A DNA stretch of 64,000 nucleotides from Bradyrhizobium rifense (GTDB lineage Bacteria > Pseudomonadota > Alphaproteobacteria > Rhizobiales > Xanthobacteraceae). The translations under genes were made by a program, and so were the position numbers. Shown one piece after another: positions 32,881 to 41,034 of this stretch. Numbering within the stretch: position 1 is the first letter of the stretch; every line of letters starts with the position of its first letter. The notes under the pieces are model-generated. The model worked only from the letters and a program-made list of their open reading frames with translations. It was not told the origin of the DNA and did not search any database. The stretch spans positions 186,001-250,000 of the forward strand of contig NZ_VSSS01000051.1 of NCBI RefSeq assembly GCF_008123425.1, given 5' to 3'.

Positions 32881-34245
32881 TTACAGGCCCTCGGGCACCG
32901 GCTGGTCCCGCCCGATAAAGGCGCCCTGTTGTTTCAACGTTTCCTGCAATTTTTCAACGGGTAAGTCACGCGGGACCCGATTTCCGGACAGCGCCAGGGC
33001 GGCTGCGGAACCCGCGGCCTCCCCCATCACGAAACAGGCCCCGGAAACCCGCGCCGCCGACTGCCCCTCATGGGTCATCGAGGCACAGCGGCCGGCGACC
33101 AGGAGGTTATCGACGCCCTCGGGCACCAGCATCCGGTACGGCAGCTCGTTATAGCCGCGCGATTCCGGGATCGGCGGGAAGGTGAAGACGACGTCGCCGG
33201 GAACATGGGCCTCGATCGGCCAGCCATTGACGCCGATGGAATCCTCGAACGAGGCGCAGCCAAGCACGTCCTCGCCGCTGAGCTGATAGCCACCCTTGAT
33301 GCGCCGGGTCTCGCGGATGCCGAGCTGCGGCGGCAGATCGACGATGTAGGATTTTTCAAACCCCGGCACGGTGCGCAGGAATTCATAGGCTGCGAGCGCC
33401 TGCTTGCGGCCCTCGATCTCGCCGCGGGTGAGATCGTCGGGCTCGACACCATTGATGGCGTGGCCGTCCTCGCGCGCGATCTGGGTGAAATTCACTCGCC
33501 ATTCGATGCCGGATTTTTGCGGCCGCACGATCGCGCTCTTGCGCGGGAATTTGTGCGTGCCGGCTGCGGTGGCCTGTTCCATCAATTGCGGGATGGTCCG
33601 CCAGGCATCGCCCGCCTTTGCGGGATCGATGCCGTTGAGGCGGAGCATCATCGACGGGTACATCGGATGGCCGTGTTCATCGCCAATGTCGAACGGCGCG
33701 CCGGCCCAGACCGCGAGATCGCCGTCGCCGGAGCAATCGATGAAAATCTCTGATCGTACCGCCTGCCGGCCCGCCTTGGTCTCGACCATCAGCGCGTCGA
33801 TGCGGCGGTTATCGCCCATCACGACGCCGGCACCGAGCGCATGGAAGAGAATGTGGACCTTGTGGCTCGCCAGCAGCTCGTCGGCTGCGATCTTGTAGGC
33901 CGCGGTGTCATAGGCCTGGGCGAAGACCTTACCGAGGATCAGATGTGGCGCATTAAGGCCGTTTAGACGATCGATCCGCGCCAGCAGGTCGGACGCCATA
34001 CCCTGCACCAGCCGGACGGCCTCGCCGTAAACATTGCCATGCAGGCCGCAGAAATTGGTGACGCCTGCCGCGGTGCCCATGCCGCCGAGAAAGCCATAGC
34101 GCTCGATCAGCAGCGTTTTCCGTCCGGCGCGCGCGGCGGACGCCGCTGCCACGATGCCGGCGGGGCCGCCGCCGAGCACGACGACTTCATATTCGCCGTA
34201 AAGCGGCACCTTGCGCGCTGGTTCTTCGATCGTCGTGGCCCGCAT
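32881..34245 (-). CDS. FAD-dependent oxidoreductase (FAD_oxidored family)
   Basis: A 454-residue flavoprotein. The Rossmann motif GGGPAGIVAAASAARAG is at about residues 25-41, followed by LLIERYGFLGGMGTAAGVTN, typical of the FAD_oxidored group. The FAD-contact DCSGDGDLAVWAG lies near 170-182 and the C-terminal LLVAGRCASMTHEGQSAAR near 385. The ATG at 34245 follows GGAGAAGGA. It heads the operon with the SsuABC-like importer, so it probably oxidises the imported compound or a product of it. The substrate is unknown. Confidence 0.85.
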   Translation of the reverse strand: MRATTIEEPARKVPLYGEYEVVVLGGGPAGIVAAASAARAGRKTLLIERYGFLGGMGTAAGVTNFCGLHGNVYGEAVRLVQGMASDLLARIDRLNGLNAPHLILGKVFAQAYDTAAYKIAADELLASHKVHILFHALGAGVVMGDNRRIDALMVETKAGRQAVRSEIFIDCSGDGDLAVWAGAPFDIGDEHGHPMYPSMMLRLNGIDPAKAGDAWRTIPQLMEQATAAGTHKFPRKSAIVRPQKSGIEWRVNFTQIAREDGHAINGVEPDDLTRGEIEGRKQALAAYEFLRTVPGFEKSYIVDLPPQLGIRETRRIKGGYQLSGEDVLGCASFEDSIGVNGWPIEAHVPGDVVFTFPPIPESRGYNELPYRMLVPEGVDNLLVAGRCASMTHEGQSAARVSGACFVMGEAAGSAAALALSGNRVPRDLPVEKLQETLKQQGAFIGRDQPVPEGL

Positions 34246-34332
34246 GGCGCGTCCTTCTCCCAAAATCTCTTGCTTGGGGCCGACTATGAATTAGCGCGAG
34301 GGGCGCTACAATCCACCAATATACGCGATCAG

Positions 34333-34351
34333 CTTTCTCGAATCGAGAAAG
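34333..34351. promoter_or_regulatory. perfect 19-bp inverted repeat at the LysR gene start
   Basis: CTTTCTCGAATCGAGAAAG is a perfect palindrome around a central A and contains a T-N11-A LysR-type core. It ends six bases before the LysR ATG and overlaps its AAAGG ribosome site. It is well placed for autoregulation and for control of the divergent FAD oxidoreductase operon. Confidence 0.72.
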
Positions 34352-34357
34352 GTCAAA

Positions 34358-35242
34358 ATGGACATCCTGGTAAACCTTCAGGCCTTCCTCGCCACCGCGG
34401 ATGCCGCCGGCTTCTCCGCCGCCGCGCGAAAGCTCGGCGTCTCGACCTCGGTCGTGGCAAAGCGCGTCACGCAGCTGGAGGCGCGGATCGGCACGCCGCT
34501 GTTTCACCGCTCGACCCGGCAATTGCGGCTGACTGACGCCGGTCAACGCTATGTGCATCGCGCGCGCGGCGTGGTGACCGACGCCACCGATCTGCTCTCG
34601 CGCATGGGCGAGAAGGGCCACGATCTCGTCGATCACCTCCGCATCAAGGCGCCGACCTCGCTGACGGTGGCGCGGCTTGCGGACGCCTTCAGCGCATTTC
34701 AGACCCAGAACCCGCGATTAAAACTCGAGATCGTGCTGATCGATCGTCCGGTCGATCCCGTCGCCGAGGGATTCGACATTGCCATCGGCGCCTTCCCGCA
34801 TTCCTTCGGAGGCGTGGTCGACGAACCCTTGTGTGCGCTGAAGCGGCTGCTCTGCGCTTCACCGGCCTATCTGAAGAAACACGGCACGCCAAAGCATCCG
34901 CGCGACCTCGTCGAGCATCGCTGCCTCAGCTTCCTGCCGACCGGCCCGGAATGGATCTTTGACGGACCGCGCGGCCGCATCAACATCCAGGTCAGCCCGC
35001 TGCTGTCGTCCAACGAGGGACATGTGCTGGCGCGCAGTGCGATCGCGGGCAACGGCATCGCGCTGATGTCGCATTATCTCGTCGCGGATGCCCTGCGCGA
35101 GGGCACGCTCAAGCCGGTGCTGCGCGACTTTCCGATCCCGGAATTATGGGTGAAAGCCGCGATCCCCGAGCGGCGGCGCAATGCGGCCGCAGTGCAGGCG
35201 CTGCTGACCCTGCTGAAAACGTCGCTCGCGTCGTCGCTGTGA
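34358..35242 (+). CDS. LysR-family transcriptional regulator
   Basis: A 294-residue regulator. The N-terminal helix-turn-helix (about 1-60, FLATADAAGFSAAARKLGVS then VAKRVTQLEARIG) is followed by a LysR substrate-binding domain (about 88-290) of the subtype with VDPVAEGFDIAIGAF. It is divergent from the FAD oxidoreductase/importer operon across 112 bases that carry the perfect inverted repeat, and is the obvious candidate regulator. Its ligand is probably the importer substrate or a metabolite of it. Confidence 0.91.
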   Translation: MDILVNLQAFLATADAAGFSAAARKLGVSTSVVAKRVTQLEARIGTPLFHRSTRQLRLTDAGQRYVHRARGVVTDATDLLSRMGEKGHDLVDHLRIKAPTSLTVARLADAFSAFQTQNPRLKLEIVLIDRPVDPVAEGFDIAIGAFPHSFGGVVDEPLCALKRLLCASPAYLKKHGTPKHPRDLVEHRCLSFLPTGPEWIFDGPRGRINIQVSPLLSSNEGHVLARSAIAGNGIALMSHYLVADALREGTLKPVLRDFPIPELWVKAAIPERRRNAAAVQALLTLLKTSLASSL

Positions 35243-35264
35243 AGGGCGCCAAGCGTGCGGTGCC

Positions 35265-35335
35265 GTAGCCCGCATGGAGCGGAGCCGAACGCGGGGATAC
35301 TGGCCCCGGATTGCGCTGCGCTTCATCCGGGCTAC
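35265..35335. repeat. intergenic palindrome (GTAGCCCG-ATCCGGGCTAC type)
   Basis: Imperfect inverted repeat with arms at 35265-35296 and 35304-35335; the right arm ends ATCCGGGCTAC and the left begins GTAGCCCGCATGG. A common dispersed Bradyrhizobium element. It lies between the convergent LysR and enoyl-CoA hydratase genes. Confidence 0.82.
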
Positions 35336-35352
35336 ATTCACAACATCTGCGC

Positions 35353-36156
35353 TCAGCCCTTGCCGCCGCCCCAGTTCGCTGCGCGCTTGTCCGCGAACGA
35401 CGCCAGACCCTCCGCCGCCTCCGCGCTCTGGCGCTTGAGCGAATGCAGCTGCACCAGCCGCGTGTGAGCCGGATCGTCCACCGCCATCCCGCCGAACGAG
35501 CTTTCCAGCGCCAGCCGCTTGGTCTCGGCCATCGCTTCCGGCCCGTTGGCGAGCAACTGCTCGACCACCTTGCTGCCTGCGGCTTCGAGATCGGCGAGCG
35601 GCACCACCTCGTGGACGAGGCCGATACGGCGGGCGTCTTCGGCGCCGAAGCGTTCGCCGGTCAGTGCATAACGACGGACTTGCCGTACACTAATGGCGTC
35701 GCAGAGCTGCGGGATGATGATGGCGGCGGTCAGGCCCCAGCGCACTTCGGTGATCGAGAACAGGGCGTTGTCGGCGGCGATCACGACGTCGCAGGCCGAA
35801 ATCACGCCCGTGCCGCCACCAAAGCAGCCGCCCTGCACCAACGCCACCGTCGGGATCGGCAGCGTGTTGAGCCGCTGCACGGCCTCGAACGTCGCCCGGG
35901 ACGCCGTCTCGTTGGCCTCGGCCGACTGCGGCCGCACGCCATTGATCCATTTGAGGTCGGCACCGGCCTGGAAATGCTTGCCATTGCCCTTGAGCACGAC
36001 GACGCGCAGGTTGGGCTTTTGGCCGAGTTCGTCCATGGCCGCGAGCACGCCGGCGATCAGGGCGCCGTCATAGGCGTTGTTGACCTCGGGCCGGTTCAAC
36101 GTGACGGTCGCAACCCCACGCTCGTCGAGGGTCCACAGGACGGGGCTGGCAGTCAT
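35353..36156 (-). CDS. enoyl-CoA hydratase/isomerase family protein (LiuC-like)
   Basis: A 267-residue crotonase-fold protein. The oxyanion-hole motifs are KHFQAGADLKWI (about residues 60-71) and GGCFGGGTGV (near 109-118). The second catalytic Glu is present in SITEVRWGL, but the usual first Glu of GGGxEL is Gly, as in the methylglutaconyl-CoA hydratase-like branch. The following LTGERFGAEDARRIGLVHEV also fits LiuC-type enzymes. A role in leucine or branched acyl-CoA breakdown is plausible; no other leucine-pathway gene adjoins it. Confidence 0.85.
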   Translation of the reverse strand: MTASPVLWTLDERGVATVTLNRPEVNNAYDGALIAGVLAAMDELGQKPNLRVVVLKGNGKHFQAGADLKWINGVRPQSAEANETASRATFEAVQRLNTLPIPTVALVQGGCFGGGTGVISACDVVIAADNALFSITEVRWGLTAAIIIPQLCDAISVRQVRRYALTGERFGAEDARRIGLVHEVVPLADLEAAGSKVVEQLLANGPEAMAETKRLALESSFGGMAVDDPAHTRLVQLHSLKRQSAEAAEGLASFADKRAANWGGGKG

Positions 36157-36315
36157 CGGCGATCCTCCGGTCAGATTGATTGCCGCGCACTATGGACGAG
36201 GCGATAGACCTCGATCCATATCTTTCCGGCGTGGGGCGGTCGCGCCCATCGCATGGCGGCTTGTGTCATGCTGCCGCCGGGCGACGACCAAAGGGATCAG
36301 GGACGGGACATATAT

Positions 36316-37290
36316 ATGCGCATCTGCATTTTCGGCTCGGGTGCCGTCGGAAGCCATCTCGCGGTCAGGCTCGCACGCGCCGGCCACGAGGTCTCATGCG
36401 TGATGCGCGGCGCGCATCTCGAGGCGGTGCGCGCCAATGGTCTGAAGCTGCGCGTCGGCGATTCCGAGGTCTCGGCCAAGGTGAACGCATCCGGCGATCC
36501 GGCCCAGCTCGGCCCGCAGGATGTGGTGATCTCGACGCTGAAGGCCACCGCGCTGACCGGACTGGTCTCCAGCATCAAGCCGCTGCTCCAGGACGACACC
36601 GCCATCGTATTTGCCCAGAACGGCATTCCCTGGTGGTACGGTATCGGCCTGCCGCCGCGGCACCCGACGCCGCCGGACATTTCCTTCCTCGATCCCGGAG
36701 GGCGGCTGCGCGCCTGCATCCCGAAGGAGCGAATCATCGGTGGAGTGGTCTTCTCCTCCAACGAGGTGACTGCGCCCGGCGTCGTGCAGAACCTGACGCC
36801 GGACCGCAACCGCCTCCTGATCGGCGAATGCGACGACCGCAATTGCGAGCGCATCACGAAACTCCGTGGCGTCTTCAACGATGCGCGACTGGAATCGCCG
36901 CCGGTGGCCGATATCCGCGAAGCGATCTGGTCAAAGCTGCTGACCAACATGTCGCTGTCGGTGCTGTGCCTGCTGACCGGCCAGACCGCGCGCGGCGTGC
37001 GCGACGACCCCGCCTTCTCCGAACTCATTCCGCGCATGCTGACCGAGGCCAACGACATCGCCCAGCACTTCATCCCCGAGGTCAAGCGCGTGACGCGCAG
37101 CGGCCCCGCCCCGAATCACAAGCCATCGCTGCTGCAGGATTACGAGCTCGGCCGCGCCATGGAGATCGACGTGCTGGTAAAGGCGCCCGCCGCCTTCGCC
37201 CGCACCGCCGGCCTGTCGACGCCGACGCTCGATCTCATCGCAGCGCTGGCGATCCAGAAGGCCCGCGACAAGGGGCTCTATTCGGCGTGA
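36316..37290 (+). CDS. ketopantoate reductase family protein (PanE/ApbA)
   Basis: A 324-residue NADPH-dependent reductase. The N-terminal Rossmann motif GSGAVG is at residues 7-12; the C-terminal helical domain carries SKLLTNMSLSVLCLLTGQ with the catalytic Lys/Asn region, and SLLQDYELGRAMEID. True ketopantoate reductases share these features, but many paralogues act on other 2-keto acids, so the pantothenate role is unproven. The ATG at 36316 precedes the Rossmann strand directly; ribosome site is weak (GGGAC). Transcription likely ends at the hairpin overlapping the stop. Confidence 0.83.
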   Translation: MRICIFGSGAVGSHLAVRLARAGHEVSCVMRGAHLEAVRANGLKLRVGDSEVSAKVNASGDPAQLGPQDVVISTLKATALTGLVSSIKPLLQDDTAIVFAQNGIPWWYGIGLPPRHPTPPDISFLDPGGRLRACIPKERIIGGVVFSSNEVTAPGVVQNLTPDRNRLLIGECDDRNCERITKLRGVFNDARLESPPVADIREAIWSKLLTNMSLSVLCLLTGQTARGVRDDPAFSELIPRMLTEANDIAQHFIPEVKRVTRSGPAPNHKPSLLQDYELGRAMEIDVLVKAPAAFARTAGLSTPTLDLIAALAIQKARDKGLYSA

Positions 37291-37315
37291 AGCGCGTGCG
37301 CTTCACGTTATCTTT
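37286..37315 (+). terminator. hairpin terminator overlapping the reductase stop
   Basis: A perfect 10-bp stem (37286-37295 with 37298-37307) followed by TTATCTTTT. The stem includes the TGA stop at 37288-37290. The centre is too tight to close fully, but the 8-bp outer stem plus the T-rich tract fits Rho-independent termination. Confidence 0.7.
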
Positions 37316-37317
37316 TG

Positions 37318-37367
37318 GAGCATGAATCTTCTCGGAAAAACGCTGCGCACTTTTCCGGATCATGCTC
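37318..37367. repeat. intergenic palindrome (GAGCATGA-TCATGCTC type)
   Basis: Arms GAGCATGA plus CGGAAAA on the left and TTTTCCGGATCATGCTC on the right enclose ACGCTGCGCAC. This is a dispersed intergenic element type of Bradyrhizobium/Rhodopseudomonas. It lies between the reductase gene and the convergent alpha/beta hydrolase gene. Confidence 0.82.
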
Positions 37368-37372
37368 GTGCC

Positions 37373-38050
37373 TCAGCCGAGCTTGTCGATCCAGGCCGCG
37401 AGCGTGTCGAGCACCTCGGCAAGCGCCTCATCGTCGGTGCGGCCGGACTTCTTCAGCACCGCGAAGGAGTGATCGCCGCCTTCGATCTCATGCAGCGTCG
37501 CCTTTACGCCGAGCGCCGCGACGACTGGCTTGAGAAGGCCGAGATCGGCGAGCCCGTCGCGCGTGCCTTGCAGGAACAGCATGGGAATTGCGACATGGGC
37601 GAGATGCTCGGCACGCTCCGTCGACGGCTTCTTGTCGGCATGCAGGGGAAAGCCGAGGAAGGCGAGCCCCTTCACACCCGGCAACGGCGCCTTGGCTTGC
37701 GCCTGCGACGTCATGCGCCCACCGAACGATTTTCCGCCGGCCACCAGCTTTAGTCCGGGGCAGAGCCGCGCCGCCTCCTCGACCGCCGCGCGGATCGTGG
37801 CGTGCGCGACCGCCGGCTGGTCGGGACGGCCCTGCTTGTTTTCCATGTAGGGAAAATTGAAGCGGAACGTCGCAATGCCGCGATCGCTGAGACCCTCCGC
37901 GATCTTGTCCATGGATGCATGCCGCATCCCCGCGCCAGCGCCATGCGCCAGAACGTAGCAGGCGCGCGCCTTGTCCGGCCGTGTCAGGATCGCCGATACC
38001 GTAGCGATACGCTGGATGTCGAGCTTGAGCTCTGTCGCCTTGGCAATCAT
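37373..38050 (-). CDS. alpha/beta hydrolase of the KANL3/Tex30 type
   Basis: A 225-residue cytoplasmic hydrolase-fold protein. The nucleophile elbow reads GKSFGGR (near residues 108-114); an early LAHGAGAGMRH block forms the oxyanion region, TRDGLADL carries an acidic residue and GGDHSFAV the catalytic His. This pattern is that of the KANL3/Tex30 (dienelactone-hydrolase-related) family. The ATG at 38050 is used; a GTG at 38074 directly after the TetR stop is an alternative and would place the two genes in tight coupling. The substrate is unknown. Confidence 0.8.
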   Translation of the reverse strand: MIAKATELKLDIQRIATVSAILTRPDKARACYVLAHGAGAGMRHASMDKIAEGLSDRGIATFRFNFPYMENKQGRPDQPAVAHATIRAAVEEAARLCPGLKLVAGGKSFGGRMTSQAQAKAPLPGVKGLAFLGFPLHADKKPSTERAEHLAHVAIPMLFLQGTRDGLADLGLLKPVVAALGVKATLHEIEGGDHSFAVLKKSGRTDDEALAEVLDTLAAWIDKLG

Positions 38051-38074
38051 ACGCGTTCGACCCTCGATCTGCAC

Positions 38075-38731
38075 TTAGCGGCGCGCGTTGCTCGCCGGCC
38101 AGAGATAGTTCAGGACGTGATTGAGCATCGTCATGATCTCGCGGTATCCGGCCTCGCTCTTCACTGAACCGAATTTGTCTTCCAGGGCAAGCTTGGCAAA
38201 GCCGTGAACGGTCGACCAGGCTGCCGCGGCCGCGGTCTTCGCCTGCTTGGGCGTCCCGCCGACGAGCTCGGCGATGATGATCTCGAACTCGCGGCCGGCC
38301 GCTCTGCTCGCCTGCCTGAGACGCGGATCATCTGCGACGAGGCGCTTGTTGGCAAACATCATCTGGAAGCGGCCGGGGTGCTTCAGCGCGAATTCGACAT
38401 AAGCCAGGCCCTGAGCGTGGAGCTTTTCGCGCGTATCCTGCTTGCGGGACGCCGTATCCCGCAGCGCGCCTGCAAGTGCATCATATCCGCGAATCGCCAC
38501 CTCGGTCAGCAGGCCCTGCGCGTTGCCGAAATGATGCGACGGCGCCGCCGGAGAGACGCCGGCGCGGCGGGCGGCCTCACGCAGCGTGAAAGCTTCGGCG
38601 CCGTGCTCGGCGAGAATGGCCTCGCTGGCCGCGATCAGGGCTTCTTGAAGTTCACCATGATGATAGCCGGCTTCCGGCTTCGGAGCCTTGTGGCTCGGCT
38701 TGGCGCGCGCGGGCGCGATCGGTTTCGTCAT
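38075..38731 (-). CDS. TetR/AcrR-family transcriptional regulator
   Basis: A 218-residue repressor. The helix-turn-helix spans about residues 25-70 (HHGELQEALIAASEAIL, FTLREAARRAGVSPAAPSHHFG), followed by a ligand domain of the TetR_C WHG type. ATG 38731 is preferred because the alternative GTG at 38746 lies inside the operator repeat. It is divergent from the SDR gene, and two 20-bp operator-like repeats occupy the space between. It probably represses both itself and the SDR gene. Confidence 0.9.
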   Translation of the reverse strand: MTKPIAPARAKPSHKAPKPEAGYHHGELQEALIAASEAILAEHGAEAFTLREAARRAGVSPAAPSHHFGNAQGLLTEVAIRGYDALAGALRDTASRKQDTREKLHAQGLAYVEFALKHPGRFQMMFANKRLVADDPRLRQASRAAGREFEIIIAELVGGTPKQAKTAAAAAWSTVHGFAKLALEDKFGSVKSEAGYREIMTMLNHVLNYLWPASNARR

Positions 38732-38738
38732 GCGCAAA

Positions 38739-38789
38739 CTTGACACTGTTCAGATTGGGGGCTATCTATCTTAACACTGTTAAGATTGG
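38739..38789. promoter_or_regulatory. paired TetR operators, 31 bp apart
   Basis: CTTGACACTGTTCAGATTGG (38739-38758) and CTTAACACTGTTAAGATTGG (38770-38789) differ at two positions. The second contains the perfect 15-bp palindrome CTTAACACTGTTAAG (apart from its centre base). The 31-bp repeat spacing is close to three helical turns, so two dimers would sit on the same face. They fill the gap between tetR and the SDR gene. Confidence 0.83.
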
Positions 38790-38806
38790 ACAGCCGGGAG
38801 TTCGAA

Positions 38807-39751
38807 ATGACCGAAATGCAGCATAGCACCGCAGCCTCGCGCGTAAAGCGGCGGCATCTGGTCGGCGGCGCCGCGCTGGGCATGCTGGCAAGCGCCGTCG
38901 GCGGCCTTGCCGGCGGCATCGCGCTCGGCCAGGGCGCGACGCTGCCGCAGCAGAAGCCCAGCGGGAGGCGCCGCTTCGCCGACAAGGCCATCATCGTGAC
39001 AGGCGGCACCTCCGGCATCGGCCGCGCCGCCGCGCTGATGTTCGCCGCCGAAGGCGGCAAGGTCGTGTTCTGCGGACGCAACGTCGAGCGCGGAGCGAAG
39101 GTGGAAGACGAGATCAAGGCGGGCGGCGGCGACGCGGCGTTCGTCCGGGCCGACGTCCGCAACGAGGCCGAGGTCAAGGCATTGGTCGACAAGACGATCG
39201 ATCTCCATGGCAGGCTCGACGTGGCGTTCAACAATGCCGGAATCTCCATCGAAAAGCCGCTGCATCAGTACAGCGCAGCCGAATTCGACGACGTGATCAA
39301 TACCGACCTGCGCGGCGTGTTCCTCTCGATGAAGTACCAGATTCCACACATGCTGCAGAAGGGTGGATCGATCGTCGTCACCTCCTCATCCAACGCCATC
39401 GCCACGACGGCGAATCGCTCGGCCTATTCCGCAGCCAAGCGCGGGCTTGTCGGCATGGTTCAGGCCGCGGCACTCGAATATGCCCAGTACGGCATCCGCA
39501 TCAATACCCTGATCCCCGGCACCACGGACACGCCATTCATCCGCAGGCTCGCCGGCATGGAAAATCTCCCTGATGCCGCCTGGCACCTGGCCATCGCGCA
39601 ATGGGCCAAATCCCATGTGCCGGGGATGCAGCGCGTGGCGACCGCGGAGGAGATCGCAGCCTTCGCACTCGTGCTCGCCTCTGACGATCATCCCTACACG
39701 ACGGGCGGCCAGTTCGTCGTCGATGGCGGCAAGACCGCGCAGGCCGGATAG
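38807..39751 (+). CDS. short-chain dehydrogenase with N-terminal Tat-like signal
   Basis: A 314-residue SDR oxidoreductase. Residues 1-45 contain a twin-Arg stretch (RVKRRHLVGG) followed by a hydrophobic Ala/Gly/Leu segment, suggesting Tat export or membrane anchoring, unusual for an SDR. The core shows TGGTSGIG (near 65-72), NNAG (near 143), the catalytic Ser and YSAAK (near 207-211). The ATG at 38807 has GGGAG six bases upstream. It sits under the paired TetR operators and is probably induced when the TetR ligand is present. The substrate is unknown. Confidence 0.85.
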   Translation: MTEMQHSTAASRVKRRHLVGGAALGMLASAVGGLAGGIALGQGATLPQQKPSGRRRFADKAIIVTGGTSGIGRAAALMFAAEGGKVVFCGRNVERGAKVEDEIKAGGGDAAFVRADVRNEAEVKALVDKTIDLHGRLDVAFNNAGISIEKPLHQYSAAEFDDVINTDLRGVFLSMKYQIPHMLQKGGSIVVTSSSNAIATTANRSAYSAAKRGLVGMVQAAALEYAQYGIRINTLIPGTTDTPFIRRLAGMENLPDAAWHLAIAQWAKSHVPGMQRVATAEEIAAFALVLASDDHPYTTGGQFVVDGGKTAQAG

Positions 39752-39882
39752 AGCATCCGCCGGCGCAGCCTCAAGACACAATCATTGGCAGCGCCGGCAG
39801 GCGTAGCAAGGCTGCGGGCTTGCGCCCGCGTCCGGCGTTGTGGCACGGCTGAGCGGGCACGCCATCAACGATCGAGGCCGCC

Positions 39883-41028
39883 ATGCCCTACCGCTCCTCC
39901 TGGATGACCGAAGAGCTCGACGTCTTCCGCGACCAGTTCCGGAAATATCTCGCCAAGGATCTGGCGCCGCATGCCGAGAAATGGCGCGAGCAGAAGATGG
40001 TCGATCGCTTCGCCTGGCGCGGGCTCGGCAAAATGGGCGCGCTGCTGGCAAGCGTCCCGGAGGGATATGGCGGCCTAGGCGCAACCTTCGCCTACGACGC
40101 TGCCGTGCTGGAGGATCTCGAAAGCACCGTGCCGGAGCTGACGACCGGCGTTTCGGTGCACAGCGCTATCGTCGCGCACTACATCCTCAATTACGGATCG
40201 GAGGAGCAGAAGAAGCGCTGGCTGCCGAAGATGGCGTCGGGCGAGATGGTCGGCGCCGTCGCCATGACCGAACCCGGCACCGGCTCGGACCTGCAGGCCG
40301 TGAAGACGACCGCGAAGAAGCAGGGCAATTCCTACGTCATCAATGGCCAGAAGACGTTCATCACCAACGGCCAGGCCGCCGATCTCGTGATCGTCGTCGC
40401 ACGCACCGGCGACGTCGGCGCCAAGGGCATTTCGCTGATCGTGGTCGAGACCGCGGGCGCGGACGGCTACAAGCGCGGGCGCAACCTCGACAAGATCGGC
40501 CTGCACGCCTCCGACACGTCGGAACTGTTCTTCGACAACGTCACGGTGCCGCCGGAAAACCTGCTCGGCAAGGAGGAGGGCCAGGGCTTTGTGCAGCTGA
40601 TGCAGCAATTGCCGCAGGAGCGCCTGTCGCTCGCGGTCGGCGCAGTCGCCTCGATGGAGCGCGCGGTCAAGCTCACCACCGAATACACCAAGGAACGGAG
40701 GGCGTTCGGCAAGCCGCTGATGGATTTCCAGAACACCGCCTTCACGCTCGCCGAGCGCAAGACGGAAGCGATGATCGCGCGCGTCTTCGTCGACTGGTGC
40801 ATCGAGCGCCTGGTCGCCGGGGATCTCGATACCGTTACCGCGTCGATGGCGAAATACTGGTGCTCGGACAAGCAGGTCCAGACCGCCGACGAGTGCCTCC
40901 AGCTGTTCGGCGGCTACGGCTATATGCAGGAATACCCGATCTCGCGCATCTTCATCGATTCCCGCATCCAGAAAATCTATGGCGGCACCAACGAGATCAT
41001 GAAGCTGCTGATCGCACGGTCGCTGTAG
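39883..41028 (+). CDS. acyl-CoA dehydrogenase (LCAD/IVD-like)
   Basis: A 381-residue FAD enzyme that introduces a 2,3 double bond into an acyl-CoA. Signatures are AMTEPGTGSD near 127-136, KTFITNG, KERRAFGKPL and a C-terminal YGGTNEIMK. The usual Glu of YEGT is Gly; instead Glu259 in SMERAV aligns with the helix-G catalytic base of the long-chain/isovaleryl type. The ATG follows GAGG by five bases. It is convergent with the AraC gene, six bases apart. The exact acyl chain cannot be told. Confidence 0.9.
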   Translation: MPYRSSWMTEELDVFRDQFRKYLAKDLAPHAEKWREQKMVDRFAWRGLGKMGALLASVPEGYGGLGATFAYDAAVLEDLESTVPELTTGVSVHSAIVAHYILNYGSEEQKKRWLPKMASGEMVGAVAMTEPGTGSDLQAVKTTAKKQGNSYVINGQKTFITNGQAADLVIVVARTGDVGAKGISLIVVETAGADGYKRGRNLDKIGLHASDTSELFFDNVTVPPENLLGKEEGQGFVQLMQQLPQERLSLAVGAVASMERAVKLTTEYTKERRAFGKPLMDFQNTAFTLAERKTEAMIARVFVDWCIERLVAGDLDTVTASMAKYWCSDKQVQTADECLQLFGGYGYMQEYPISRIFIDSRIQKIYGGTNEIMKLLIARSL

Positions 41029-41034
41029 CGCCGT

